Origin: Flavobacterium gillisiae | Lineage (GTDB): Bacteria; Bacteroidota; Bacteroidia; Flavobacteriales; Flavobacteriaceae | Length of the DNA stretch: 64,000 bases | Direction of reading: 5' to 3' | Assembly: GCF_900107635.1 (NCBI RefSeq) | Contig: NZ_FNRD01000005.1 | Location: forward strand, 1 to 64,000 | In this document: positions 54,425-64,000 of the stretch, in pieces | How the letters are laid out: each line of letters begins with the position of its first letter | Numbering within the stretch: the stretch's first letter is position 1 | Made by a program: the position numbers and the translations under genes | The notes under the pieces: generated by a model | Told to the model about the DNA's origin: nothing | Database searches by the model: none | What the model saw: the letters and a program-made list of their open reading frames with translations, nothing else

Positions 54425-56401
54425 ATGAACTTTGACAGAAAAAATCTTACTGACGAAACCTTATTAGATCTATACAAAAGAATCCTTAAGCCAAGGCTTA
54501 TAGAAGAAAAAATGCTAATCCTCATTCGTCAGGGAAAGGTATCCAAATGGTTTTCAGGAATCGGACAAGAAGCCATTTCCGTCGGAGTGACGGCAGTTTT
54601 GGATACCGATGAATACATTTTGCCAATGCACCGAAACTTAGGGGTATTTACCGGTCGGGATATTCCATTGTACCGTTTGTTCTCCCAATGGCAGGGAAAA
54701 GCCAATGGTTTTACCAAAGGTCGGGATAGAAGTTTCCATTTTGGAACCCAACAATATAAGATTATTGGGATGATTTCGCATCTTGGACCGCAGTTAGGCG
54801 TTGCTGATGGAATCGCATTAGCCAATAAGTTAAAGAAAAACGGGAAAATCACCGCAGTTTTCACCGGAGAAGGAGCTACCAGTGAAGGGGATTTTCATGA
54901 GGCTTTGAATATTGCCTCAGTTTGGGAATTACCTGTTATGTTCGTAATTGAGAATAATGGCTACGGTCTTTCGACACCCACAAACGAGCAATACCGTTGC
55001 GAAAACCTCGCTGATAAAGGGAAAGGATACGGAATGGAAAGTCATATTATTGATGGAAATAACATTCTGGAAGTATATAATTTACTGTCAGAATTGAAAA
55101 GCTCTATGACTGAAAAACCGCGTCCGGTTTTATTGGAGTTTAAAACCTTCAGAATGCGTGGACACGAAGAGGCGAGTGGTACTAAATATGTTCCTCAAGA
55201 ATTAATGGATCTATGGGCTGTAAAAGATCCCGTAGAAAATTACCGTAGCTTTTTAAAAGAAAACGGAATCCTTACGGATGAGTTTGATACTACACTAAGA
55301 AGCGAAATCAAGAAAGAAATCGATGAAAGTCTGGCTCTTGCCAATGCAGAACCTGAAATTGAAGCAATATTAAGTGAAGAATTAAATGATGTGTTTAAAC
55401 CATTTAACCCTGAGATAATTAGTCCTTCAGGAGTTACAGAAAAAATAAGATTTATAGACGCCATTTCTAGTAGTTTAAGGCAATCTATGGAACGTCATGA
55501 CAACTTGGTTATCATGGGACAGGATATAGCTGAATATGGTGGTGCTTTTAAAATTACCGATGGATTTGTAGCACAGTTTGGAAAAGAAAGAGTAATCAAT
55601 ACACCAATTTGTGAGAGTGCCGTAGTATCTGCGGGAATGGGATTGTCCATCAACGGATACAAAGCGATTGTAGAAATGCAGTTTGCTGATTTTGTTTCGA
55701 CAGGATTCAATCCGATTGTCAATTTATTGGCTAAGTCACATTACCGTTGGTTAGAAAATGCTGATGTTGTGGTTCGTATGCCTTGCGGTGGTGGAACGCA
55801 AGCGGGGCCTTTTCATTCACAGACCAATGAAGCTTGGTTTACTAAAACACCTGGTTTAAAGGTAGTGTATCCTGCTTTTCCTTATGATGCTAAAGGTTTA
55901 CTAAATGCTTCTATTAATGATCCGAATCCTGTGCTGTTTTTTGAACACAAACAATTGTACCGTAGCGTGTATCAAGAAGTCCCAAAAGACTATTATACCT
56001 TACCATTAGGCAAAGCCGCTTTATTAAAAGAAGGAAACGAGGTTACGATAATCGCATTTGGAGCTGCCGTACATTGGGCATTAGAAACTTTAGATAAAAA
56101 CCCAACAATTTCAGCTGATTTATTAGATTTAAGAACGTTGCAACCTTTAGATACTGAAGCTATTTTTGCTTCTGTTAAAAAAACAGGTAAAGTGATTATT
56201 TATCAGGAAGACAGTATGTTTGGAGGTATTGCCAGCGATATATCGGCGATGATTATGGAGGAATGCTTTAGACATCTGGATGCTCCTGTAAAAAGAGTTG
56301 CCAGTTTAGATACGCCTATTCCATTTACAAAAGCACTAGAAGATCAATATTTGCCGAAAGGTCGATTTGAAAAGGATTTATTGGCTCTTTTAGCCTATTA
56401 A
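54425..56401 (+). CDS. 2-oxoisovalerate dehydrogenase E1, alpha-beta fusion
   Basis: A 658-residue thiamine-diphosphate enzyme of the branched-chain 2-oxoacid dehydrogenase complex. The alpha half covers about 1-330, with TGEGATSEGDFHEALNIASV (TPP motif) and VIENNGYGLSTPTNEQ. The beta half covers about 340-658, with VIMGQDIAEYGGAFKITDG and MPCGGGTQAGPFHSQTNEAW. The two E1 chains are fused, as is usual in Bacteroidota. TATCTTTG at 54394-54401 is a good -7 box. No E2 or E3 gene is adjacent. Confidence 0.93.
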   Translation: MNFDRKNLTDETLLDLYKRILKPRLIEEKMLILIRQGKVSKWFSGIGQEAISVGVTAVLDTDEYILPMHRNLGVFTGRDIPLYRLFSQWQGKANGFTKGRDRSFHFGTQQYKIIGMISHLGPQLGVADGIALANKLKKNGKITAVFTGEGATSEGDFHEALNIASVWELPVMFVIENNGYGLSTPTNEQYRCENLADKGKGYGMESHIIDGNNILEVYNLLSELKSSMTEKPRPVLLEFKTFRMRGHEEASGTKYVPQELMDLWAVKDPVENYRSFLKENGILTDEFDTTLRSEIKKEIDESLALANAEPEIEAILSEELNDVFKPFNPEIISPSGVTEKIRFIDAISSSLRQSMERHDNLVIMGQDIAEYGGAFKITDGFVAQFGKERVINTPICESAVVSAGMGLSINGYKAIVEMQFADFVSTGFNPIVNLLAKSHYRWLENADVVVRMPCGGGTQAGPFHSQTNEAWFTKTPGLKVVYPAFPYDAKGLLNASINDPNPVLFFEHKQLYRSVYQEVPKDYYTLPLGKAALLKEGNEVTIIAFGAAVHWALETLDKNPTISADLLDLRTLQPLDTEAIFASVKKTGKVIIYQEDSMFGGIASDISAMIMEECFRHLDAPVKRVASLDTPIPFTKALEDQYLPKGRFEKDLLALLAY

Positions 56402-56412
56402 ATATAGATTTT

Positions 56413-56445
56413 AAAATGCTGTTCATTGAACAGCATTTTTTTTTA
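56413..56445 (+). terminator. Rho-independent terminator
   Basis: AAAATGCTGTTC and GAACAGCATTTT arms around ATT, followed by a T-run. Confidence 0.85.
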
Positions 56446-56469
56446 TCTTTAAAATCTTAAAAACAACCA

Positions 56470-58218
56470 ATGAAAAAAAATATTGTCTCCATTCTGTTCC
56501 TAGTTTTACTGTTTTCATGTCAGAAAAAAGAGGAAACGGCAGATCCAATAGATTCCAATAAGAACTTCGAGAAGTATAAAGAAAGTTTTGTTACTTCTCT
56601 TTGGGAATTGTATCCAGATTGGGCTGCTAATCAAGGATATCATAAGTTGGATAGTGTTTTGGTGGTTTCGGACTCGACCTATATAAAAAGACAATTAGAT
56701 TTTGCTCATGCCCAACTAGATTCTCTTCAAAAATACCCTTTGAAAAATCTTTCGGACAATAATATCATTGATTTTTACATGATACAAAATCAATTAAAAA
56801 GTTCCATTTTTTCTATTGATAAATTAAAATCGTACGAATGGAATCCTGCAGAATATAATGTAAGTGGTGCTTTTGCAGAAATATTAAATGGAAAATATGA
56901 TGATTTAGAAGTCCGTCTGCATAGTTTTAGTATTAAAATGGATGCGATTCCGGCTTATTATGAAGCAGCAAAAGTAAATATAAAAAATCCAACGCTAGAG
57001 CATACAGCCCTTGCGATTTCTCAGAATTTAGGAGGCATATCTGTTTTTGAGAAAGATTTGATTTCCGCTTTAGGCAAAAGTAAATTGTCTGATACGGAGA
57101 AAAAAGAGATTAGGGAAAAAGCTAAAACAGCGGTACATGCCATTGTTGTTTACACTAATTGGTTAAAGGATTTAGATAATAAAACGCCGCGCTCTTTTAG
57201 ATTAGGTGCAAAATTGTACACTGAAAAATTTGATTTGGATATTCAGTCTAGTTTTACTGCCGACACTATTTTTAAAAAGGCAGTAAATCATAAAAAGGAA
57301 TTGCATGGAAAGATGTTTGCATTGGCCGATTCTTTGTGGCCAAAATATATGAAATCAACACCTAAGCCAGCTGATAAGTTGCAACTGATTAAAATGGTTA
57401 TAGATAAGATTTCTCTGCAACATACTACACCTGCTAAATTTCAATCAGAGATAGAGAAACAAATACCTGAACTTGTGGCGTATGTAAAAGCTAAAGATTT
57501 ACTTTATATCGATCCTTCAAAACCTTTGGTTGTACGTAAAGAGCCGGATTACATGGCTGGGGTTGCTGGAGCATCTATTTCGGCGCCTGGACCTTATGAT
57601 AAAAATGCCAACACCTATTATAATGTAGGAAGCATGTCAGGGTGGAGTGCAGAAAAATCAGAGAGCTACTTAAGGGAGTACAATGATTATATTTTACAAA
57701 TACTAAATATACATGAGGCAATACCGGGACATTATACTCAATTAGTATACAGCAATCAATCACCAAGTTTGATTAAAGCAATTTTCGGGAATGGAGCGAT
57801 GGTAGAAGGTTGGGCGGTATATACCGAAAGAATGATGTTGGAAAGTGGATACAAAAACTCAGCTGAAATGTGGTTGATGTATTATAAATGGAATCTAAGA
57901 ACTACTTGTAATGCTATTTTAGATTATAGTGTGCATACTAAGAACATGACAAAGGAAGAAGCCATGAATTTGTTAGTTACGGAAGCTTTTCAGCAGCAAG
58001 CCGAAGCAGAAGGGAAGTGGAATCGTGTTAATTTGTCTCAGGTTCAACTGTGTTCATATTTTACGGGCTACACTGAAATTTATGATTTTAGGGAAATGCT
58101 TAAAAAAGAAGAAACTACTAAGTTTAACTTAAAACAATTCCATGAGAAATTCTTGAGCTACGGCAGTGCTCCAGTAAAATACATTAAGGAATTAATGCTG
58201 AAAGAGAGAAAAAAGTAA
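56470..58218 (+). CDS. DUF885 family lipoprotein, probable metallopeptidase
   Basis: A 582-residue protein. The signal peptide ends in a lipobox (LLLFSCQKK), so it is lipid-anchored. The DUF885 signature includes HEAIPGHYTQL (about 417-427), an HExxH-like zinc motif with HEAIPGH, and NGAMVEGWAVYTERMMLESG. It was probably acquired as a periplasmic or surface peptidase. Substrate unknown. Confidence 0.88.
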   Translation: MKKNIVSILFLVLLFSCQKKEETADPIDSNKNFEKYKESFVTSLWELYPDWAANQGYHKLDSVLVVSDSTYIKRQLDFAHAQLDSLQKYPLKNLSDNNIIDFYMIQNQLKSSIFSIDKLKSYEWNPAEYNVSGAFAEILNGKYDDLEVRLHSFSIKMDAIPAYYEAAKVNIKNPTLEHTALAISQNLGGISVFEKDLISALGKSKLSDTEKKEIREKAKTAVHAIVVYTNWLKDLDNKTPRSFRLGAKLYTEKFDLDIQSSFTADTIFKKAVNHKKELHGKMFALADSLWPKYMKSTPKPADKLQLIKMVIDKISLQHTTPAKFQSEIEKQIPELVAYVKAKDLLYIDPSKPLVVRKEPDYMAGVAGASISAPGPYDKNANTYYNVGSMSGWSAEKSESYLREYNDYILQILNIHEAIPGHYTQLVYSNQSPSLIKAIFGNGAMVEGWAVYTERMMLESGYKNSAEMWLMYYKWNLRTTCNAILDYSVHTKNMTKEEAMNLLVTEAFQQQAEAEGKWNRVNLSQVQLCSYFTGYTEIYDFREMLKKEETTKFNLKQFHEKFLSYGSAPVKYIKELMLKERKK

Positions 58219-58250
58219 ATCAAATACCGCATTCTGTTATTTTTTGAATT

Positions 58251-58367
58251 CTAAAAATAACCTAGTATGTAATAGATAATTATGAACATAATGACTGTTC
58301 CTACGCAACCACAACCCATTTTTTTTGCTCCGTAACCGGCAATTATTGTCTTGAAAAATCCGTTCAT
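58251..58367 (-). CDS. Small membrane protein, 38 aa
   Basis: ATG at 58367 to TAG at 58251. The protein starts MNGFFKTIIAGYGAKKMGCG and continues CVGTVIMFIIIYYILGYF, so an amphipathic Lys-containing start is followed by one transmembrane helix. The Gly/Lys start plus a Gly-Cys hinge and hydrophobic end look like small single-span proteins seen in flavobacterial genomes. An AAAAAAG stretch, a weak ribosome site, precedes the ATG. Function unknown. Confidence 0.6.
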   Translation of the reverse strand: MNGFFKTIIAGYGAKKMGCGCVGTVIMFIIIYYILGYF

Positions 58368-58556
58368 CTTTTTTAATTTTATTATTTCTATAAAAATAGT
58401 AATTAAATGAATAGTAAAAAGTCGAAGTGTAAATTTTGAAAGTAGATTGTTGCGTTATTACAAATGATTAGAAAACCTCGTTTTATTATTATTTGTGAAC
58501 TATACCTTGATAGTGTAATTTTGAAAAAAATTAGAATCTAAAAATTGATTTCAAAA

Positions 58557-58781
58557 ATGAAGCCTTTAAATGAAAAATTAATACTGAAAGATGCCACTAT
58601 AAATAAAATGCAATTTGATAAAGAATGGTTTTATAAATTAGATGATATCGCATTTTATTTAAAAGAAGATTTATCTGAAGTGGAATTCATCTTTTTACCC
58701 ATCGTAATCGATGGAGAACAAGAGTTTGTAAAATGTTGCTCTTTTGATGACATAATTAGAGCAAGAAAAGAATTCAAATAA
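58557..58781 (+). CDS. Hypothetical small protein, 74 aa
   Basis: ATG at 58557 (MKPLNEKLILKDATINKMQF); a TTG 12 bases earlier is less likely. The segment DKEWFYKLDDIAFYLKEDLS faintly resembles the start of Bro-N/antirepressor domains, but the C-terminal half (FIFLPIVIDGEQEFVKC) does not. It has its own terminator. Function unknown. Confidence 0.65.
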   Translation: MKPLNEKLILKDATINKMQFDKEWFYKLDDIAFYLKEDLSEVEFIFLPIVIDGEQEFVKCCSFDDIIRARKEFK

Positions 58782-58798
58782 TGCTTATAAACAAAGAG

Positions 58799-58834
58799 TC
58801 CGTCTAAAATCTAATTTTAGGCGGACTTTTTTTA
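58799..58834 (+). terminator. Strong rho-independent terminator
   Basis: AGTCCGTCTAAAAT pairs with ATTTTAGGCGGACT around CTA, followed by T7. It could also serve the convergent gene. Confidence 0.85.
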
Positions 58835-58866
58835 TACTATAAATCGACGGTAGTCTACTTAATTTA

Positions 58867-60411
58867 CTAGCGGTTATTCAGTTTTGCTTTTTCTCTAATT
58901 ATATCAGCAATTTTTCTGTTTTCAATTTTACTTTCTAGCCACGAGATGATATCTAAATAAAGGAAAGCTCTTTTTTCATAAGTGTTTTTTTCCAATTCAA
59001 TAAATCGCTCTCTCATTTTTATGAACTCCTTCTTGATGTCACTTGGATAAAATGAATTCAAGTTTTTCATGAATCGAATGATTTCTTTTTGCACTTCATG
59101 CATATCATTCATTTTCAATAAGAACTTGTATGTACTTTTTAATTGGGATTCTAAATTAAAATCTTTTCCCATTTCGTAATGCTCTATTAAATAAAGGAGT
59201 CGCGCAAAACACATCAGATCTTCACGCATCGTGAGGTTCTTATTATTGATGATTTTCTCTAAATAGTATATGGATTCGGCATACTTTTCGGTACCAAAAT
59301 AAATACAGGCTATTTTATAATAAAACATCATTTCGTGATGTTCATCAAGATGCTCACTATGCAACTTAATCTTGTCGAGCACTTCAGGAATCAGGTATTC
59401 ACTTTCTTCAAAAGTACCTTCCAGTATGTGGTAATTTAATTTATTGTTATATAAATAAAGAAAAGACAAGGAAGCAATATTGTCATTCACCGGAAAACGA
59501 GGGTCTTGTATCGTCTCTTCTAGTTTTAAAAGGTATTTTTTAAATTTAGATTTGTACTTCAACATGAATAAGGATTCCAGTAAATAGTGATTTCCTTTGA
59601 GGAAGAATACCGGATTCAAATAGATCATATTAGGATTGTCATAAAACAGAGTCACCCATTTGTACGCGTATTTGTAACTCCCTAAAAAATCCTGAACCAA
59701 AAAACTATGCCATAGATTCGCATTATAAAACCAATACTTTTCACGAAACCCAAATTTGCTTTCATCAAATTTAGCGATATGCTTGTGGAAATAGGAGTCA
59801 ATATACTGTTGGTCTTCATCGCTTTTTACGTAACCTGTTTTTAGCATGATGCCATAAAGCTGTAGAGATAAGTTTGATAACTTACTGGAAATGGTGTTTT
59901 TATAGTTTAATTCCTTGGCTTGAATTACTAATTCGTCTGCTCGTCCTTGAATACTTCGTGTGATGTATTGGGACTCGATTAATTTTTCAAATTCGACAAT
60001 TTCAAAAGCCATGTACTTTTCATCGTTTTCTAATGCTTGGATTTTTGTTTTATCCAATAGCTTCAAACTCTGTTTGTACAAGCCTTTGTTATATAGAATA
60101 CTGGCAAAGTCAATTTGTTCTCTTAGCTGATATCGAATGTTTTGACTTGGAATATTCAATCGAATACTAACTAAAATCTGTTTGTATAAATACGATTTCA
60201 AGTTGGATAGTTGTACTTTTTTTATGATCCCATTTTTCAATATAAGTTTTTCATCATAGACTTCTGATTTGTCTAAAATATTGAACAGTTCGATAAATTT
60301 TGTATTCGAACTAGTCTCAAGTCGGCTTGCAAAAATCTTAAATTGTCTTTTTTCTGATTTAGATAAGGATTTTATTAGTACGAATAAAAAATCTTTTTGA
60401 TGGTTAGCCAT
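58867..60411 (-). CDS. Conserved helical-repeat protein, 514 aa
   Basis: A large soluble protein without signal peptide. It starts MANHQKDFLFVLIKSLSKSE and is nearly all helical, with TPR-like stretches such as ASILYNKGLYKQSLKLLDKT and YFGTEKYAESIYYLEKIINN. The family is recognisable as a conserved Bacteroidota protein of unknown role, and a scaffolding or regulatory function is a guess. It is divergent from the leu operon. Confidence 0.7.
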   Translation of the reverse strand: MANHQKDFLFVLIKSLSKSEKRQFKIFASRLETSSNTKFIELFNILDKSEVYDEKLILKNGIIKKVQLSNLKSYLYKQILVSIRLNIPSQNIRYQLREQIDFASILYNKGLYKQSLKLLDKTKIQALENDEKYMAFEIVEFEKLIESQYITRSIQGRADELVIQAKELNYKNTISSKLSNLSLQLYGIMLKTGYVKSDEDQQYIDSYFHKHIAKFDESKFGFREKYWFYNANLWHSFLVQDFLGSYKYAYKWVTLFYDNPNMIYLNPVFFLKGNHYLLESLFMLKYKSKFKKYLLKLEETIQDPRFPVNDNIASLSFLYLYNNKLNYHILEGTFEESEYLIPEVLDKIKLHSEHLDEHHEMMFYYKIACIYFGTEKYAESIYYLEKIINNKNLTMREDLMCFARLLYLIEHYEMGKDFNLESQLKSTYKFLLKMNDMHEVQKEIIRFMKNLNSFYPSDIKKEFIKMRERFIELEKNTYEKRAFLYLDIISWLESKIENRKIADIIREKAKLNNR

Positions 60412-60522
60412 TGTATAATATAGGAGCTTAATTATATGTAAATCAATAGTTTACAAAGTTTTTACTGTCTTTATAAACAGTATATTTCATTAAATTGAAT
60501 TTTATTTTACTGTAATGAAATA

Positions 60523-60530
60523 TAACTTTG
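60523..60530 (+). promoter_or_regulatory. Putative -7 box of the leu-ilv operon
   Basis: TAACTTTG fits TAnnTTTG. The nearest TTG (60495-60497) is 25 bases upstream, slightly long. The ATG lies about 36 bases downstream, leaving no room for an attenuator leader. Confidence 0.4.
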
Positions 60531-60559
60531 TTATCGAGATGTGAAATTACATTAAATAA

Positions 60560-61741
<1,182 letters not shown>

Positions 61742-61753
61742 TAACCGAAAGCC

Positions 61754-62872
61754 ATGAATTTAAAAATAGCAGTATTATCAGGAGATGGTATAGGTCCTGA
61801 GGTGATCTTACAAGCAAAAAAAGCATTATATGCAATTGGAGTTATATACGACCATGAATTTGTTTTTGAAGACGCACTTATTGGCGCTGTTGCTATAGAT
61901 AAAACGGGAAGCGCACTTCCTGAACAAACACTAAACTTGTGTCTTAATACAGATGCAGTGTTGTTTGGCGCTATCGGTGATCCAAAATACGATAACAATC
62001 CAGATGCAAAAGTTCGTCCAGAGCAAGGATTGTTAAGATTAAGAAAGGAATTAGGTCTTTTTGCAAACATTCGACCAATAAAACCATATGCAGCATTATT
62101 AGACGCTTCTCCTTTGAAAAAGGAAATAATTGAAGGTGCTGACTTTACTATTTTTAGAGAATTGACAGGTGGTTCTTATTTTGGAGAGAAAAAATTAAAC
62201 GAATCAGGAACTGTAGCTTCTGACTTATGTGAATACTCAGAAGAAGAAATTACAAGAATTGCTCATTTGGCTTTCCAATCGGCACAAAACAGAAGAAAAA
62301 AAGTAACAATGGTTGATAAAGCTAATGTCCTTGAAACTTCTCGTTTATGGAGAAGAGTGGTAAAAACGGTTAGCGAAAGTTACCCAGAAGTAGCTTTAGA
62401 CTTCTTGTTTGTAGATAATGCAGCCATGCAAATTATTCTTAATCCAAGACAGTTTGATGTTATTTTGACAGAAAATTTATTTGGAGATATATTATCGGAT
62501 GAAGCTAGTGTAATAACAGGTTCTATCGGGTTATTGGCATCAGCATCATTAGGAACTACCAATGCTTTATTTGAACCAATACATGGGTCTTATCCACAAG
62601 CTAAAGGGAAAAATATAGCAAACCCAGTTGCCTGTATCTTGTCTGCTGCTATGTTATTAGAGCATTTTGGACTTCATGAAGAAGCTAAAAAAATATATGA
62701 CGGAGTAGAAATTGCAATTGGATACGGAGTGGTAACTACTGATTTGAATCCAGATTCTAAATATGGAACAAATGAAATCGGGGAGTTTATCTCTAATTTT
62801 ATTTTGAGCAAAGATGACTTGATGTACTTTAATAGTAGTAATGTCACTATCGGACAGTCAACTATTGTTTAA
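61754..62872 (+). CDS. leuB: 3-isopropylmalate dehydrogenase
   Basis: A 372-residue NAD-dependent decarboxylating dehydrogenase. AVLSGDGIGPEVILQAKKAL is the N-terminal block, FFRELTGGSYFGEKK-like residues (FRELTGGSYFGEKK) hold substrate Arg, and NLFGDILSDEASVITGSIGL is the metal and NAD region. It turns 3-isopropylmalate into the leucine precursor. leuC/leuD are not in the window. Confidence 0.95.
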   Translation: MNLKIAVLSGDGIGPEVILQAKKALYAIGVIYDHEFVFEDALIGAVAIDKTGSALPEQTLNLCLNTDAVLFGAIGDPKYDNNPDAKVRPEQGLLRLRKELGLFANIRPIKPYAALLDASPLKKEIIEGADFTIFRELTGGSYFGEKKLNESGTVASDLCEYSEEEITRIAHLAFQSAQNRRKKVTMVDKANVLETSRLWRRVVKTVSESYPEVALDFLFVDNAAMQIILNPRQFDVILTENLFGDILSDEASVITGSIGLLASASLGTTNALFEPIHGSYPQAKGKNIANPVACILSAAMLLEHFGLHEEAKKIYDGVEIAIGYGVVTTDLNPDSKYGTNEIGEFISNFILSKDDLMYFNSSNVTIGQSTIV

Positions 62873-62940
62873 AAAAAGGAAATATATTATACTTTTTAAT
62901 TTTTCGAATTAAATAAAAAAATACAGATACAACACTATAA

Positions 62941-64000
62941 ATGGAATTAAATAAATATAGCAAGACCATAACTCAAGATGAAACGCAACCTGCAGCACAA
63001 GCCATGTTGTACGGAATTGGTTTAACTGAAGAAGATTTAAAGAAAGCACAAGTAGGAATTGTGAGCATGGGTTACGAGGGTAATACTTGTAATATGCACC
63101 TTAATGGTTTAGCTAAAGAAATTAAAAAAGGAGTTTGGAAAGAGGATTTAGTAGGACTTATTTTCAATACAATCGGTGTAAGTGACGGTATTTCTAATGG
63201 AACTGACGGAATGCGTTTTTCTTTAGTGTCTAGAGATGTTATTGCTGATTCTATCGAAACAGTAATGGGCGCACAATGGTATGATGGTTTAATCGCTGTT
63301 CCGGGATGTGATAAAAATATGCCTGGATCTGTAATTGCGATGGGGAGAGTGAATCGCCCATCGATTATGGTTTACGGAGGTTCAATTCATTCTGGTAAAT
63401 GGAAAGGAGAATCATTAAATATTGTTTCTGCATTTGAAGCATTAGGAAAAAAATTCAACAACACGATTGCTCCTGAGGATTTCAAAGGAGTGATTCAAAA
63501 TGCTTGTCCAGGTGCAGGAGCTTGCGGAGGTATGTACACGGCAAATACGATGTCTTCGGCTATCGAAGCTTTGGGAATGAGTTTACCTTATAGTTCTTCT
63601 AATCCTGCATTAAGCGAAGAGAAAAAACAAGAATGTATCGATGCCGGAAAAGCAATCAGAATCTTGTTAGAAAAAGATATCAAACCAAGAGATATCATGA
63701 CACGAAAAGCTTTTGAAAATGCAATTACGATGGTAGCTGTTTTAGGTGGTTCTACCAATGCGGTAATGCATCTAATCGCTATGGCACATGCTGTTGACAT
63801 CGAAATTACTCTTAAAGATTTTCAAGACATTAGTGATAAAACACCATTGCTTGCTGATTTGAAACCAAGTGGTAAATACCTTATGGAAGATCTTCATGAA
63901 GCTGGTGGAGTTCCTGCGGTAATGAAATATTTATTAAAACAAGGACTATTGCATGGAGACTGTTTAACTGTTACCGGAAAAACATTAGCTGAGAACTTAG
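62941..64000 (+). CDS. ilvD: Dihydroxy-acid dehydratase, 3' end beyond window
   Basis: The first ~353 codons, cut by the right edge. It is an iron-sulfur dehydratase common to valine, isoleucine and leucine synthesis. The cluster Cys residues are in [20 protein letters not shown] and [40 protein letters not shown] follows. With leuA and leuB it forms the start of a branched-chain operon whose rest lies downstream. Confidence 0.95.
   Translation, partial: MELNKYSKTITQDETQPAAQAMLYGIGLTEEDLKKAQVGIVSMGYEGNTCNMHLNGLAKEIKKGVWKEDLVGLIFNTIGVSDGISNGTDGMRFSLVSRDVIADSIETVMGAQWYDGLIAVPGCDKNMPGSVIAMGRVNRPSIMVYGGSIHSGKWKGESLNIVSAFEALGKKFNNTIAPEDFKGVIQNACPGAGACGGMYTANTMSSAIEALGMSLPYSSSNPALSEEKKQECIDAGKAIRILLEKDIKPRDIMTRKAFENAITMVAVLGGSTNAVMHLIAMAHAVDIEITLKDFQDISDKTPLLADLKPSGKYLMEDLHEAGGVPAVMKYLLKQGLLHGDCLTVTGKTLAENL

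Overview
The window looks like a chromosomal segment of a low-GC member of the Bacteroidota, most likely a Flavobacterium. The evidence is AT-rich DNA, promoters of the Bacteroidota type (TTG, about 20 nt, then TAnnTTTG), SprB-type repeats in a giant surface protein, a fused alpha/beta 2-oxoacid dehydrogenase, a DUF3822 gene beside rsmD, and a polyamine locus with a deoxyhypusine-synthase-like gene. Most of the window is core metabolism and housekeeping. No prophage, integrase, transposase or CRISPR array was seen.

Layout. 1-2776 (minus) is the N-terminal part of a large secreted adhesin-like protein whose repeat array (exact 207-bp period) runs off the left edge. A 1.46-kb stretch without a convincing gene follows. 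4236-7749 is a polyphosphate operon (sixA-like, ppk1, ppx). 8064-9790 is dnaX, split by a slippery A10 tract. It is followed by a MidA-type methyltransferase, three tandem paralogous ~100-aa genes, and the RNase P RNA at about 12273-12591. 12.7-23.5 kb holds a PanE-like reductase, an outer-membrane protein, rsmD/DUF3822, a RecD-like helicase, an acyltransferase, a decayed YoeB-type toxin-antitoxin pair, an EEP nuclease, kdsB, a potassium channel, a spermidine-synthase-like methyltransferase and a PlsC-like acyltransferase. 22.9-25.5 kb holds an XRE regulator divergent from an M14 peptidase, with four copies of a TTAC-N4-GTAA palindrome between them, then an Lrp regulator.

25.5-39.8 kb: ppc, DinB, a deoxyinosine glycosylase, recQ, an Asp-tailed small protein, a polyamine pair (deoxyhypusine-synthase-like plus arginine decarboxylase) preceded by a possible 59-codon leader ORF, aroB, an O-antigen-ligase/TPR protein and proline dehydrogenase. 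39.9-54.3 kb: a porin, an ABC exporter, tRNA-Val(UAC), ribB with a Crp/Fnr gene lying between two copies of the tRNA terminator, a bestrophin, an acyl-CoA dehydrogenase, a luciferase-like oxidoreductase, a transglutaminase, a substrate-binding-like protein with GNAT, a nucleoside phosphorylase, a SUI1 protein and a 2OG-Fe(II) oxygenase. 54.4-64.0 kb: the branched-chain 2-oxoacid dehydrogenase, a DUF885 lipoprotein, small hypotheticals, a TPR-like protein, and the start of a branched-chain amino acid operon (leuA short form, leuB, ilvD cut by the right edge).

The most interesting points are the dnaX slippery site, where the genomic frame gives only the short product; the duplicated tRNA terminator flanking ribB-crp together with an FNR-like palindrome at an activator position; the operator set around the XRE/M14 pair; the possible leader ORF upstream of arginine decarboxylase; and the yoeB pseudogene with two stops behind an intact antitoxin.
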